From: an uncultured Oscillospiraceae bacterium
Lineage (GTDB): Bacteria > Bacillota > Clostridia > Oscillospirales > Ruminococcaceae
Direction: 5' to 3'
DNA: 64,000 nt
NCBI GenBank assembly: GCA_949285935.1
Contig: CASEAH010000082.1
Coordinates: forward strand, 39,828 to 103,827
A program made the position numbers and the translations under genes. Numbering within the stretch: position 1 is the stretch's first letter; the number at the start of each line of letters is the position of its first letter. Of this stretch, positions 9,743 to 18,038 are shown in pieces. The notes below the pieces were generated by a model. It did no database searches, was not told where the DNA came from, and worked only from the letters and a program-made list of their open reading frames with translations.

Positions 9743-10806
9743 TATTTCGCACCTCCTGCCATTTCTTTCAGCTTGGCCGCCACGTCCTGCGGGGTGGGGA
9801 CCATACCGCCGGTACGCCCGTAGAATTCCACGGGCACCCGTCCGTTGACCACCAGGCGGACGTCATCCACCATCTGACCCATGCTCATCTCCACCGACAG
9901 GAAGCCCTTGGCCTGAGCGGTACGGCGGTCAATGATGTCCTTGGGGAAGGGCCACAGGGTAATGGGCCGGATCAGGCCCGCCTTGATGCCCTCTGCCCGT
10001 GCCAGATCCACAGCGGACTTGGCAATACGGGAAGAAGCGCCAAAAGCGGTGATAAAGTATTCTGCGTCGTCGCAGCAGTATTCATCATACCGCTGCTCCG
10101 CAGCCTCGGCCTGGCGGTACCGCTCAAACCGCTCCAGCACCTTGGCTTCCAGTTCCTCAGGCTTGAGGTACAGGGAGTTGACAATGTTATGGGGACGCTT
10201 GTTCTGATGGCCGGTAAGAGCCCAGGGCTTTTCGCTGGGCTTCACTTCCGAGGCCTCCGGGAAGGACACCGGCTCCATCATCTGTCCCAGCAGACCATCG
10301 GAAAGGATCATGGCGGGCATACGGTATTTTTCTGCCAGATCATAGGCGGTAAAGACCATATTCACCAGTTCCTGTACCGTGCTGGGGGCAAAGACCAGAA
10401 CAAAAAAGTCACCGTGGCCCAGAGCCCGGGTCGCCTGCCAGTAATCGGACTGAGAGGGCTGGATGCCGCCCAGTCCGGGGCCGCCCCGGGAGACGTTGAT
10501 AATCAAACAGGGCAGATCGCTGCCCGCTATGTAGGAGATGCCCTCCGTCTTCAGGGAAATCCCCGGAGAGGAAGAAGATGTAAGCACCCGGGCGCCGGCC
10601 GAAGCCGCCCCCAGGACCATATTGATAGCCGCTACCTCAGATTCTGCCTGCAGGTAGGTTCCGCCGATCTTGGGCATCTTCTTGGACATGTAGGCGGCCA
10701 GCTCCGTCTGGGGTGTAATAGGATATCCGAAGAAATGACGGCAGCCAGCCCGGATCGCAGCTTCCGCCAGGGCTTCGTTTCCTTTCATCAAAACTCTGTC
10801 TGTCAT
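9742..10806 (-). CDS. 2-oxoacid:ferredoxin oxidoreductase, alpha subunit (VorB/KorA type)
   Basis: The N-terminal motif KGNEALAEAAIRAGCRHFFGYPITPQ is the pyrimidine-binding domain signature of KorA/VorB alpha subunits. GGPGLGGIQPSQSDY and the C-terminal transketolase-like domain follow. The frame is open 19 codons further upstream, but the ATG at 10806 (MTDRVLMKG) has GAGGAA at a good distance and avoids a long overlap with the ferredoxin gene. Length is 354 residues. Sequences of this type in Clostridia are usually annotated as 3-methyl-2-oxobutanoate (branched-chain) oxidoreductase, but also as 2-oxoglutarate oxidoreductase. Confidence 0.94.
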   Translation of the reverse strand: MTDRVLMKGNEALAEAAIRAGCRHFFGYPITPQTELAAYMSKKMPKIGGTYLQAESEVAAINMVLGAASAGARVLTSSSSPGISLKTEGISYIAGSDLPCLIINVSRGGPGLGGIQPSQSDYWQATRALGHGDFFVLVFAPSTVQELVNMVFTAYDLAEKYRMPAMILSDGLLGQMMEPVSFPEASEVKPSEKPWALTGHQNKRPHNIVNSLYLKPEELEAKVLERFERYRQAEAAEQRYDEYCCDDAEYFITAFGASSRIAKSAVDLARAEGIKAGLIRPITLWPFPKDIIDRRTAQAKGFLSVEMSMGQMVDDVRLVVNGRVPVEFYGRTGGMVPTPQDVAAKLKEMAGGAK

Positions 10807-10817
10807 GATACGATTCC

Positions 10818-11024
10818 TCACTTTTCTACCGTAATTGCGCTGTCGGGGCACATAATGCCGCACATGGCACAGCCGATACAGCTGCCCTCATCTGTCAGAA
10901 CCGCGGGATTATATCCCTTGGCGTTGATGCGGGTGGTATCCAGCTTCAGGATCTTTTTGGGGCAGACGTGTACGCACAGCCCACAGCCCTTGCAGACCTT
11001 CTCGTCAATAATCGCCTTGGCCAT
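10818..11024 (-). CDS. 2-oxoacid:ferredoxin oxidoreductase, delta subunit (2x[4Fe-4S])
   Basis: This is a 68-residue bacterial-type ferredoxin subunit. It holds two CxxCxxCxxxCP motifs, CKGCGLCVHVCP and CIGCAMCGIMCP, which coordinate two 4Fe-4S clusters that pass electrons from the TPP site to soluble ferredoxin. The ATG at 11024 is preferred to an in-frame GTG at 11039 because GAGGG lies 8 bases upstream of the ATG and would be inside the GTG form. It starts the four-gene oxidoreductase block, 11 bases before the alpha subunit. Confidence 0.93.
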   Translation of the reverse strand: MAKAIIDEKVCKGCGLCVHVCPKKILKLDTTRINAKGYNPAVLTDEGSCIGCAMCGIMCPDSAITVEK

Positions 11025-11084
11025 ATCCTTTACCCTCACTTTCCTGGTAATTTCTGTATATTCATCATTTGCTGATAAAACCTG

Positions 11085-11756
11085 TTACTGCTCCCAGGGA
11101 GTCTTGACAAACACATCCACCGGAAAGACCGGCTGAGGGAGCTCCCCTGCCAAATCCCTGCGGATGCTGGTACACAAAATGGGAACGCCTGTGGCACGGG
11201 AGACTTTCTCCAGGTACGCCATGGAACCTTTTACCAGTTCCCCGGTCGTTTCCCGGCCCAGGTTGGTGTTGTTGACCAGGTAGGAAACTTTCAGCCGGGA
11301 GGCAGCTTCCACACTGCGCAGAAGAGCTGTCTCTTCCTCCACCTCTTCTTCCAGATACCGGCAGCGGTTGACTACATACAGCAGGGTATATCCAGCCTGC
11401 TCCATCGCGCCTGCATAGCCGCCCAGAGCCACAGCCCCCGCGTCATCTCCGCCCACGTCGATCAGGACCGTCTGCTCCGGGTCCTGAATGGCCGCTCCCA
11501 GCACGGGAGGCAGCACCGGAATATCCAGGTTGGTATTGGCATACTGGGGGCAAACCAGCCGGATCCCATGCTCCGCCATCAGCTGCCCAAAATCCGCTGT
11601 GCGGAAATAAGGGTTGACGATATCCAAATCGGAAACGGTAACCTTTTTTCCCTGCCGGGCCAGTTCCAGAGCCAGGTTGACGGAAAAATTGGTCTTGCCG
11701 CTGCCGTAATGCCCGCAGACAGCAATGATCCGCTTCAGCTTCACACTCAAATCCAT
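11085..11756 (-). CDS. P-loop ATPase of the MinD/ParA-like class, upstream of oxidoreductase
   Basis: The deviant Walker A motif CGHYGSGKTNFSVNLAL at the N-terminus and DIVNPYFRTADF and VLIDVGGDDAG further on place this among MinD/ParA/CobQ-like ATPases. The exact role is unknown. The first in-frame ATG (11795) overlaps the promoter -10 box and therefore cannot be on the transcript with a leader; the ATG at 11756 (MDLSVKLKRII) follows AAAGGAA and is used, giving 223 residues. The gap to the ferredoxin subunit is 60 bases with no terminator, so it probably heads the oxidoreductase operon and may help assemble or regulate the enzyme. That link is inference. Confidence 0.85.
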   Translation of the reverse strand: MDLSVKLKRIIAVCGHYGSGKTNFSVNLALELARQGKKVTVSDLDIVNPYFRTADFGQLMAEHGIRLVCPQYANTNLDIPVLPPVLGAAIQDPEQTVLIDVGGDDAGAVALGGYAGAMEQAGYTLLYVVNRCRYLEEEVEEETALLRSVEAASRLKVSYLVNNTNLGRETTGELVKGSMAYLEKVSRATGVPILCTSIRRDLAGELPQPVFPVDVFVKTPWEQ

Positions 11757-11793
11757 TGATTTTCTGATTCCTTTTCTGTTGAATTTATCGTTC

Positions 11794-11822
11794 ATTATAA
11801 CACTTTTTTAGCTTTCATACAA
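11794..11822 (-). promoter_or_regulatory. sigma-A promoter of ATPase/oxidoreductase operon
   Basis: TTGTAT (11822-11817) and a perfect TATAAT (11799-11794) are 17 bases apart. The position forces the start codon of the ATPase gene to the downstream ATG. Confidence 0.8.
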
Positions 11823-11847
11823 CAAAGCGGTAAAGGAATTTTGTAGA

Positions 11848-11892
11848 AAAAAGTGCAACAGCACCCTCATTTTTGGTACTGTTGCACTTTTT
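11848..11892 (-). terminator. terminator of spo0A, probably bidirectional
   Basis: A stem of AAAAAGTGCAACAG... against CTGTTGCACTTTTT (one mismatch, loop of about nine bases) is flanked by A and T runs, so it can act in both directions. It lies 35 bases after the spo0A stop. Confidence 0.85.
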
Positions 11893-11926
11893 GCTGCGGA
11901 TCATGTAGGAAGGAAGGGCGTTGCTG

Positions 11927-12712
11927 TTACATCATGGCTGCCGATTTCTGCTCCAGGCGAATTTTGTCGGCGATCATGGCGATGAATTCGGAGTTGGTGG
12001 GTTTACCCCGCAGATTGTGGATAGTATAGCCAAAGTAGGAATTCAGGATGTCCACATCTCCCCGGTCCCAGGCCACTTCAATAGCGTGCCGGATGGCTCT
12101 CTCCACCCGGGAGGCGGTGGTTCCATTCTGCTTGGCCACCGCGGGATACAGGATCTTGGTAATGCCGTTGATAACATCCGGCTGGCGCACCGCAAGGATG
12201 ATGGAATCACGAACATACTGATAGCCCTTGATATGGGCAGGGACGCCGATTTCCAGGATGATGTCGGTAACGATGCTTTCCAGACTCTTGTAGTTGGAGC
12301 GGGCAGTTTCCCGACGTGCGGCAGGCTGGCCGGGAGCAAAGCCTGCAAAGAATTCCACCCGGTCGGCCAGGACCTTGGGATCAAAAGGCTTGTTGAAGTG
12401 ATAGGCGGCTCCCAGCCGCATCAGCTCACTTTGAAAGAAGGGGTGATCTACCGTGGAGGAGGTGATCATCACAGGCTTGGGAAAGGTGCTGTCCTCCGCC
12501 ACAGCGGTAAGCACGCCAATGGCGTCGATGTTGGTCATAAACGTATCCATCACCACTACCGCGGGCGATTCTTCCCGAATCAGGCGCAGAACCTCCTCCC
12601 CGTCTTTCTTGCAGGAAATGGTTTCAAAACCCTTTGCATTAAGAGCCGAGCTGCACCGTTCGCAGAATTCTGTGTTATCATCCGCAAGCAGCACCAATTT
12701 TCTGTTATTCAC
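11927..12712 (-). CDS. spo0A: stage 0 sporulation response regulator Spo0A
   Basis: Spo0A~P is the master switch for entry into sporulation. The receiver domain has the acidic pair D11-D12, the phosphoryl-acceptor Asp at D56 (VVVMD), the Thr/Ser at 84-85 and K108 (NKPFD). The region after D56 (TFMTNIDAIG) departs from the usual IMPHLDG. The C-terminal DNA-binding domain is the classic Spo0A_C: TTASRVERAIRHAIEVAWDR and LRGKPTNSEFIAMIADKI. The start is a GTG at 12712 with TTAGGAGGA upstream; an upstream ATG at 12748 lies before the ribosome site. Length is 261 residues. It follows spoIVB, as in most spore formers. Two 0A-box matches and a promoter lie upstream. Confidence 0.97.
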   Translation of the reverse strand: MNNRKLVLLADDNTEFCERCSSALNAKGFETISCKKDGEEVLRLIREESPAVVVMDTFMTNIDAIGVLTAVAEDSTFPKPVMITSSTVDHPFFQSELMRLGAAYHFNKPFDPKVLADRVEFFAGFAPGQPAARRETARSNYKSLESIVTDIILEIGVPAHIKGYQYVRDSIILAVRQPDVINGITKILYPAVAKQNGTTASRVERAIRHAIEVAWDRGDVDILNSYFGYTIHNLRGKPTNSEFIAMIADKIRLEQKSAAMM

Positions 12713-12749
12713 GCTAATTCCTCCTAAAACACGAATTAAACCCTTCACA

Positions 12750-12778
12750 GATTAGCATAAATTCCCGGTCTTTACAAG
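12750..12778 (-). promoter_or_regulatory. vegetative promoter of spo0A
   Basis: TTGTAA (12778-12773) and TAATCT (12755-12750) are 17 bases apart, with a TG just before the -10 box. A weaker sigma-H-like pair, GCGGGAAA near 12789 and GGGAAT near 12765, overlaps it, which would fit the two-promoter arrangement known in Bacillus; that second call is tentative. Confidence 0.65.
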
Positions 12779-12817
12779 AGAGTTTCCCGCCTTTTTCCGC
12801 TATTTCGCCTAAAATCA

Positions 12818-12834
12818 TTCGTCAGAATTCGACA
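12818..12834 (-). promoter_or_regulatory. tandem 0A boxes upstream of spo0A
   Basis: On the minus strand a perfect TGTCGAA (12834-12828) is followed three bases later by TGACGAA (12824-12818), a one-base variant. TGTCGAA is the consensus site bound by phosphorylated Spo0A. The pair is about 60-70 bases upstream of the predicted start and just past the spoIVB stop, suggesting positive autoregulation. Confidence 0.75.
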
Positions 12835-12835
12835 A

Positions 12836-14074
12836 TTATGCCGCATTCTGTACAATGCCCATAGCAGCTTTCGCATTATTTTGTATATTTTCAGCGAATA
12901 TTCCAAATCCACGGGTAGGGTCGTTTACAAAGACATGGGTCACCGATCCTACCAACATCCCGTTCTGGATAATCGGGCTGCCGCTCATTCCCTGAACAAT
13001 TCCTCCGGTAGCCGCCAGCAGTTCCGGGTCGGTCACATGGATCACCAGATTCTGGCCGTTTTCATTGTCAGCCGAAAGTACCTTTTCTATCTGGATCTCA
13101 TATTCCCGGGGCGTGGTTCCCAAAACGGTGGTCAAAACGGTAGCCGGGCCCGACCGCACCTCATAACTCATGGCCAGGGGCATCATCTCGCCCACCCGGA
13201 AGGGCTGACCGGAGGCCGTTCCATAAATGCCGGTGGAAGTATTGGAGATCAGCTGCCCCAAAGGCACTCCATCCGAAAATTTTCCTTTCAATTCTCCGGG
13301 ATTTCCCGAGGTCCCCTGCCGGCAGCCGGTAATTTGTGCCGCTACCGCTTCTCCACTCTGGAGCGGCATAATGTCCCCGGTATCCACATCGCATACTGCG
13401 TGGCCCAGGCCGGTAAAGATCCCGCTGTTTGGGTCGTAATAGGTCATGGTGCCGATCCCCGCTGAGCTGTCCCGAACCCAGATCCCGGCCCGGTATTTAC
13501 CGTCTCCGGAACGAACCGGATGAAGCGAAACCGTCATGGTTTCTCCGCTCCGCCGCAGCTGGACCTGAAGCGCCTGACCGCCGCATTCCTCCACCAGCTG
13601 CCCCAGCTGCTCATTGGAGGTCAGGCGGGTCCCATTGATTTTTTCCAGAATGTCTCCCACCTGGATGCCGGCGCTTCGGGCGGGGTTTGCCCGGCCCGTT
13701 TCACTGGGGATATCACTCATCCCCACCACCATCAGGCCGTCAGTAAACATCTTGATGCCAAAAGGCGTGCCGCAGACCTGTACCATCTTCCGGTCCACTA
13801 CATTGATTTCCACAGTTTTGACCTGAATGGCCCCCAAAAGCTTCAGATCCATGCTGTAGCTGTTTCCCGCAGACGCATACACCTGAGGGGAGGTGGTTTT
13901 GGAGGTATGTTTCATTTCCAGGACCGGATAGCTGAGCGTGATTTCCTCTCCTGCCACCACAGAATAGCTGTCCGGCAGACTGGTTTGTATATAAAGCGCC
14001 ATAACAAGGGCCGCCGCTATGGCAAAATCCGCCGCGGCGGCAAAACATCGGGCAATTTTTTTCAAAAGAATCAT
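12836..14074 (-). CDS. spoIVB: SpoIVB peptidase
   Basis: SpoIVB is a serine peptidase (family S55) exported from the forespore that triggers pro-sigma-K processing. There is an N-terminal membrane/signal segment (about residues 8-30), a PDZ domain (about 100-185, ending in VSLHPVRSGDGKYRAGIW) and the peptidase domain. Catalytic candidates are the His of GLGHAVCDVDTG and the Ser of GMSGSPI. Length 412 residues matches the family. The ATG at 14074 follows GAAGGAG. It sits directly upstream of spo0A, an order kept across spore formers. Expression is normally driven by forespore sigma factors; I could not place that promoter with confidence. Confidence 0.96.
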   Translation of the reverse strand: MILLKKIARCFAAAADFAIAAALVMALYIQTSLPDSYSVVAGEEITLSYPVLEMKHTSKTTSPQVYASAGNSYSMDLKLLGAIQVKTVEINVVDRKMVQVCGTPFGIKMFTDGLMVVGMSDIPSETGRANPARSAGIQVGDILEKINGTRLTSNEQLGQLVEECGGQALQVQLRRSGETMTVSLHPVRSGDGKYRAGIWVRDSSAGIGTMTYYDPNSGIFTGLGHAVCDVDTGDIMPLQSGEAVAAQITGCRQGTSGNPGELKGKFSDGVPLGQLISNTSTGIYGTASGQPFRVGEMMPLAMSYEVRSGPATVLTTVLGTTPREYEIQIEKVLSADNENGQNLVIHVTDPELLAATGGIVQGMSGSPIIQNGMLVGSVTHVFVNDPTRGFGIFAENIQNNAKAAMGIVQNAA

Positions 14075-14191
14075 CTCCTTCGCCTTTTAATCTGCATCGG
14101 GAGATGCTTATTATTTGCGGCAAAATAATCAAGATTTTTTGACGGTATCCTTTGGCAGCGGGATTTGAAAAATTCCAGAAGCCGGGCTGAT

Positions 14192-15262
14192 TTACTTTTC
14201 CAGAAGACGACGGCGGTCCTGGATCTCTACCTGCGCGGTGACGCGGTATTCCACATTTTTCAAAATTTCCGTCCAGTTATTTTTTAAATTTTCCCATTGT
14301 TCCGGATACCATAAAGAACAAATTTTTCCCATGGAAAACAGGTCTGTTCCTGTCTGCTTGACGATATTTTCCATCAGAAAAACCGTTTCCCTTTTGATTT
14401 CTTCCTCCATCCGGGTTTCCATTTCCTCCAGCTGTCCGCTCCTGTCGCCTCCGTTCTGCGGAGGCATCATCCGCAGATACCCCTTTGCTGACGCCTCCAT
14501 GGTATAAACCGGCCTCCCCGCCGAAAAGGAGCATCGGATCCGGAGCCGGGTGTTTTCCAGCTGAAGATCCACCGGAGGCTTTCCGTCCTGGGTAAAGACA
14601 AATTCTTCCTTGCGCAGCAGCCGCAGGGGCAGACCGGTTCCTACCTCATAGTCAAGAGCTTGCAGCCCTTCCGGCGCCGTCAGATAAAATTCCGTCACAT
14701 GACACTCTCCGTCCTTCTGCTGAATCCCAGGAAACATGCCGCTCCGTCCGGTCACGCATACCATGTTTACCGCATCTTTCAAGGTAACTCCGTACCCTTC
14801 CCAAGGGCCCTCCATCAGCTCCTGCACCTGTCTGCCAATGGAAACAGTTTCTTCTTTCCCGGAAGCCAGAACATCCTCCCCCGCAACCACCTGTACATAA
14901 GGGCGCAGATGCCCGTCCTGCTCGGCTTCCAACAGAATCTGCTCCAATTTTGCTCGTTCCTTTACCTCCGTCAAAATCAGGCATTTGACGCTGTCAAGAC
15001 AAAGCACCCGGCCAATTTCCGACTCCATGCCGCCCAGCGCCTCCAGCCAGGTTTTTCCCTGTCCCTGGCATATCCCATATTTCTGAGGTTCATCTGCCGA
15101 TGTATGCTCCAGATACTCCGCCGTTACCTGCCAGCCTTCTGCCATGGGCTTCAGCTCCAGGGCTGTCACCATGGCCCGCCGGTTTACCTCCTGCCCCCCG
15201 CAGCCAGCCAGCAGGCACAATGCCGCAAACATCCCCGGCAACCAGCCTTTGCTATGATTCAT
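14192..15262 (-). CDS. Ger(x)C-type spore germination lipoprotein
   Basis: This is the C subunit of a GerA-family germinant receptor in the spore inner membrane. It begins with a lipoprotein signal ending in the lipobox LLAGCGG (Cys about residue 21). The rest is the Ger(x)C fold, ending with a helical stretch (ENIVKQTGTDLFSMGKICSLWYPEQW) that is typical of the family C-terminus. Length is 356 residues. The ATG overlaps the end of the permease gene by 11 bases. Order in the operon is A, B, C. The germinant cannot be deduced. Confidence 0.93.
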   Translation of the reverse strand: MNHSKGWLPGMFAALCLLAGCGGQEVNRRAMVTALELKPMAEGWQVTAEYLEHTSADEPQKYGICQGQGKTWLEALGGMESEIGRVLCLDSVKCLILTEVKERAKLEQILLEAEQDGHLRPYVQVVAGEDVLASGKEETVSIGRQVQELMEGPWEGYGVTLKDAVNMVCVTGRSGMFPGIQQKDGECHVTEFYLTAPEGLQALDYEVGTGLPLRLLRKEEFVFTQDGKPPVDLQLENTRLRIRCSFSAGRPVYTMEASAKGYLRMMPPQNGGDRSGQLEEMETRMEEEIKRETVFLMENIVKQTGTDLFSMGKICSLWYPEQWENLKNNWTEILKNVEYRVTAQVEIQDRRRLLEK

Positions 15263-16340
15263 CCTGCCTTGTTCCTGCCTTTCCTCTCATCAGTCTTCCC
15301 AGCAAGGGAATCGCCACTGCACCTGCCAAAACCGGGAAACCGCTCCCTGTCATGCGGAAGATCTCTGTCGTGGCTTTTTCTGCCAGCAGACCCCAAAGGC
15401 AAAGCAGCAGCAAAGCCCCTGTATTGGCCCAAACCATCCGTCCATCCACCTCCCGGCGCAGTATCTCTCCCCACATGGATGAGGCAAGAAACAGAAAAAC
15501 CGTGATTCTGACAAAACCCAGCAGTACCCAGATCGCCATAAATACCGCATCCAGATGCTGGAGCATCAAAATGCGGGCTGAAGAAGCTGCCGCAAAAACC
15601 GGGAACATCTGATATCCCCCATATTCTCCCAGGCTCAGGGTGGTCATCAGGATGACACTCCCGGACAGAGCCGCCACTGCTCCCAACCATCCTGCCGCCA
15701 TCCGGGAAGTAAGGCGCTTGCGTCGGGTATAGGGCATCAGCAACAGCAGGGCCGGCAGTTCCAGATTCATGGAAAGGCCCTGCCACACCCCTTGGGCGGT
15801 CCCCAGGGGATTGAAAGGCTCCCGTACCAGGTTCAGCAGGTCATACTCCTTCCAAAGTCCCACAGCGACCGCCAGGAGCCCTGCCAACAGCACAAAGGCA
15901 AAGACTGCCCCCGCCCGGGCAAAAGCTTCCAGGCCCTGGCTGACGGCAAATCCGCCGCAGAGAGCCAGCACCAGGGCCATAGCTACCGCTTCCCCATAGC
16001 CATAAAACGACGTAGATAAAAACCACGCAAAATGGAGGAGGGTATATACGCAAACCAATACGGAAAACGCCCAGTAAAAGCCTGAAAAAATCAGATGAAC
16101 GGGCCGTGCCATTTTCCCGGAAAGAAAAAGCGGCGAGACCCCCTTGGGCCCGGTGCACCAGCTTGCTGCCACCATCACCACCCCATATTGCGCCAGCGCA
16201 GAAAGCAGTGTGGTGAGAAGAGATACTTTTCCCTGAGGCAGTGCGGCCGCTTCCGGCGCATAAGCCATAACAGAAAACATTCTGGACAAAGTCAAAAGCA
16301 CTGTCAGCTGGAATGGGCTGATTTTTACTTTTTTCTCCAC
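15252..16340 (-). CDS. GerAB/spore permease-family germination protein
   Basis: The B subunit is an amino-acid-permease-like integral membrane protein with about ten hydrophobic segments, for example ALAQYGVVMVAASW and MALVLALCGGFAVS. The reading frame extends to 16445, but that part overlaps the gerA-type gene. A GTG at 16340 (VEKKVKISPFQL) follows GGGGAGG by seven bases and is chosen, giving 362 residues, the normal size. It starts 16 bases after the A gene stop. GerB subunits are thought to bind the germinant. Confidence 0.93.
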   Translation of the reverse strand: MEKKVKISPFQLTVLLTLSRMFSVMAYAPEAAALPQGKVSLLTTLLSALAQYGVVMVAASWCTGPKGVSPLFLSGKMARPVHLIFSGFYWAFSVLVCVYTLLHFAWFLSTSFYGYGEAVAMALVLALCGGFAVSQGLEAFARAGAVFAFVLLAGLLAVAVGLWKEYDLLNLVREPFNPLGTAQGVWQGLSMNLELPALLLLMPYTRRKRLTSRMAAGWLGAVAALSGSVILMTTLSLGEYGGYQMFPVFAAASSARILMLQHLDAVFMAIWVLLGFVRITVFLFLASSMWGEILRREVDGRMVWANTGALLLLCLWGLLAEKATTEIFRMTGSGFPVLAGAVAIPLLGRLMRGKAGTRQDES

Positions 16341-16356
16341 CGCGTTTCCTCCCCGT

Positions 16357-17877
16357 TCAGCTTTCCTCTCCATCCAGATCCGAACCGGGAAGATCCTGGA
16401 CGCAGAGGGTATCCTCCTGCAGCCGCTTCCACCCGGCCCGGACAAACATATCCCGGAAACTGTGAAGATCCATAGGGGTTGCAGGGGCGGTAATGGGCAC
16501 GCCCATGGTTTTCAGAGAACACAGGTTGACTACAAAAAGAGCAAACCCCAGATAGATCCCACACAGGCCCATGGTTCCGCCAATGAAGATAAAGGCAAAC
16601 CGCAGAATGGTCACCGGTTCATAAAGGCTTGGCACCACAAAAGAGCTTACTGCAGTCAGGGCTATGATGATAACCATAGGCAGACCGATCAGCCCCGCGC
16701 TTACGGCAGCATCACCGATGACCAGACCTCCCACAATCCCCAGGGCATGGCCAATGGGCCTTGGCAGACGCAGGCCCGCCTCCCTGAGAAGTTCATAAAG
16801 AATGAAAACCAGCAGCGCCTCAAACAGTACCGGCAGGGGCGTGTACAGCACTGAGCCGATGAATTTTGTAAACAGGATATCGGGAATCAGCTCCGGATGA
16901 AAGGATACCACCGCCACATAGTATCCCGGCAGCAGGATGGTAGCCAGGAAGGAAATCAGCTTCAGGATCCGCACATAAGACGCAAAATAGGGCCGGTGGG
17001 AATAATCGTCCAGGCTTTGGAAATGCTCGGTGAAAAGATAGGGCAGCACCAGAGCAAAAGGGGTCCCATCCACCAGAATACCGATCCGGCCCTCGCTGAG
17101 TTTTGCACAAAGGGTATCCGGCCGCTCCGTCACTCCTACGCCGGAAAAAAGAGAGAATTTGCTCTGGTCCAGATAGGGCTGCAAATACCCGGAATCCAGT
17201 ACCACGTCGATTTTCACTTCCGAGAGCCGACGGCGGACCTCCTCCAGCAGCCGGGGAGAAGCCACACCGCGCAGGTAAAGGATCTTGACTCCGGTGGTGC
17301 TGATCTTTCCCACCGTTGTTCCCTCCGCCACCAGCTGCGGGGTCTTGAGGCGCCGGCGAACCAGAGAGACGTTTACCACCAGAGACTCTACAAAGCCCTC
17401 CCGGGAACCCCGCAGATTCATCTCTGCCGAGGGCTCGCTGACCCCCCGCATACTGAATCCCTGATAGCCCAGAGCAATGGCGGTCTGTTCCCCGTCCACC
17501 ACCACCAGCGCAAAGCCGCTCATAGCCAGCCTCATCAGCTCTCCATAGGTACGCACTTCTTTTTTATCCGACGCCATCAGCAGGTTTCCCCTGAGGTATT
17601 CCAGCAGTCGTTTTGAACTGTCCACCTGAGGCGGGATCTGGGCCAGAGGACGCAGCAGCAGATCAGATACCTGCAAATTGGAAATCTGACCCTCAAACAT
17701 AATAACCGCCATGGCGCAGCCGTTGGCGGTATGGCGGTGGATGACCAGGTCATCACTGTTGCTGGTCAAGGCCCGGATCTCTACCAGCAGATCGGTAAGA
17801 TCGGCATCCAGGGGCCGGTCCGTATTCTGAGGATGAATCACACGGTAAGCTCCGCTTTTCCCTGCGTCAAACCGCAT
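16357..17877 (-). CDS. GerA-family spore germination protein (A subunit)
   Basis: GerA subunits form the ion-conducting part of the germinant receptor. The N-terminal soluble domain (about 1-240) carries the family sequence VVDGEQTAIALGYQGFSMRGVSEPSAE and PQLVAEGTTVGKIS. It is followed by SEGRIGILVDGTPFALVLPYLF and four to five membrane segments to about residue 475. The ATG at 17877 (MRFDAGKSG) has GGGAGGG seven bases upstream; a longer form from 17937 lacks a site. Length is 506 residues. First gene of the A-B-C receptor operon, divergent from the DUF421 gene. Confidence 0.95.
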   Translation of the reverse strand: MRFDAGKSGAYRVIHPQNTDRPLDADLTDLLVEIRALTSNSDDLVIHRHTANGCAMAVIMFEGQISNLQVSDLLLRPLAQIPPQVDSSKRLLEYLRGNLLMASDKKEVRTYGELMRLAMSGFALVVVDGEQTAIALGYQGFSMRGVSEPSAEMNLRGSREGFVESLVVNVSLVRRRLKTPQLVAEGTTVGKISTTGVKILYLRGVASPRLLEEVRRRLSEVKIDVVLDSGYLQPYLDQSKFSLFSGVGVTERPDTLCAKLSEGRIGILVDGTPFALVLPYLFTEHFQSLDDYSHRPYFASYVRILKLISFLATILLPGYYVAVVSFHPELIPDILFTKFIGSVLYTPLPVLFEALLVFILYELLREAGLRLPRPIGHALGIVGGLVIGDAAVSAGLIGLPMVIIIALTAVSSFVVPSLYEPVTILRFAFIFIGGTMGLCGIYLGFALFVVNLCSLKTMGVPITAPATPMDLHSFRDMFVRAGWKRLQEDTLCVQDLPGSDLDGEES

Positions 17878-18038
17878 CCGTTTTCCCTCCCGCTTGTTTG
17901 TTGCTATCAAATTCAGTATCTCCTTGGAAACTTCCAAATATACGGAAAAGCAGGGAGAGAATAAACCGGCATACTGTTCTCATACTACCCGTATTGAAGC
18001 ATGAAAAACACAAAACCGGCGGAAAAGGAGGTATCGGA

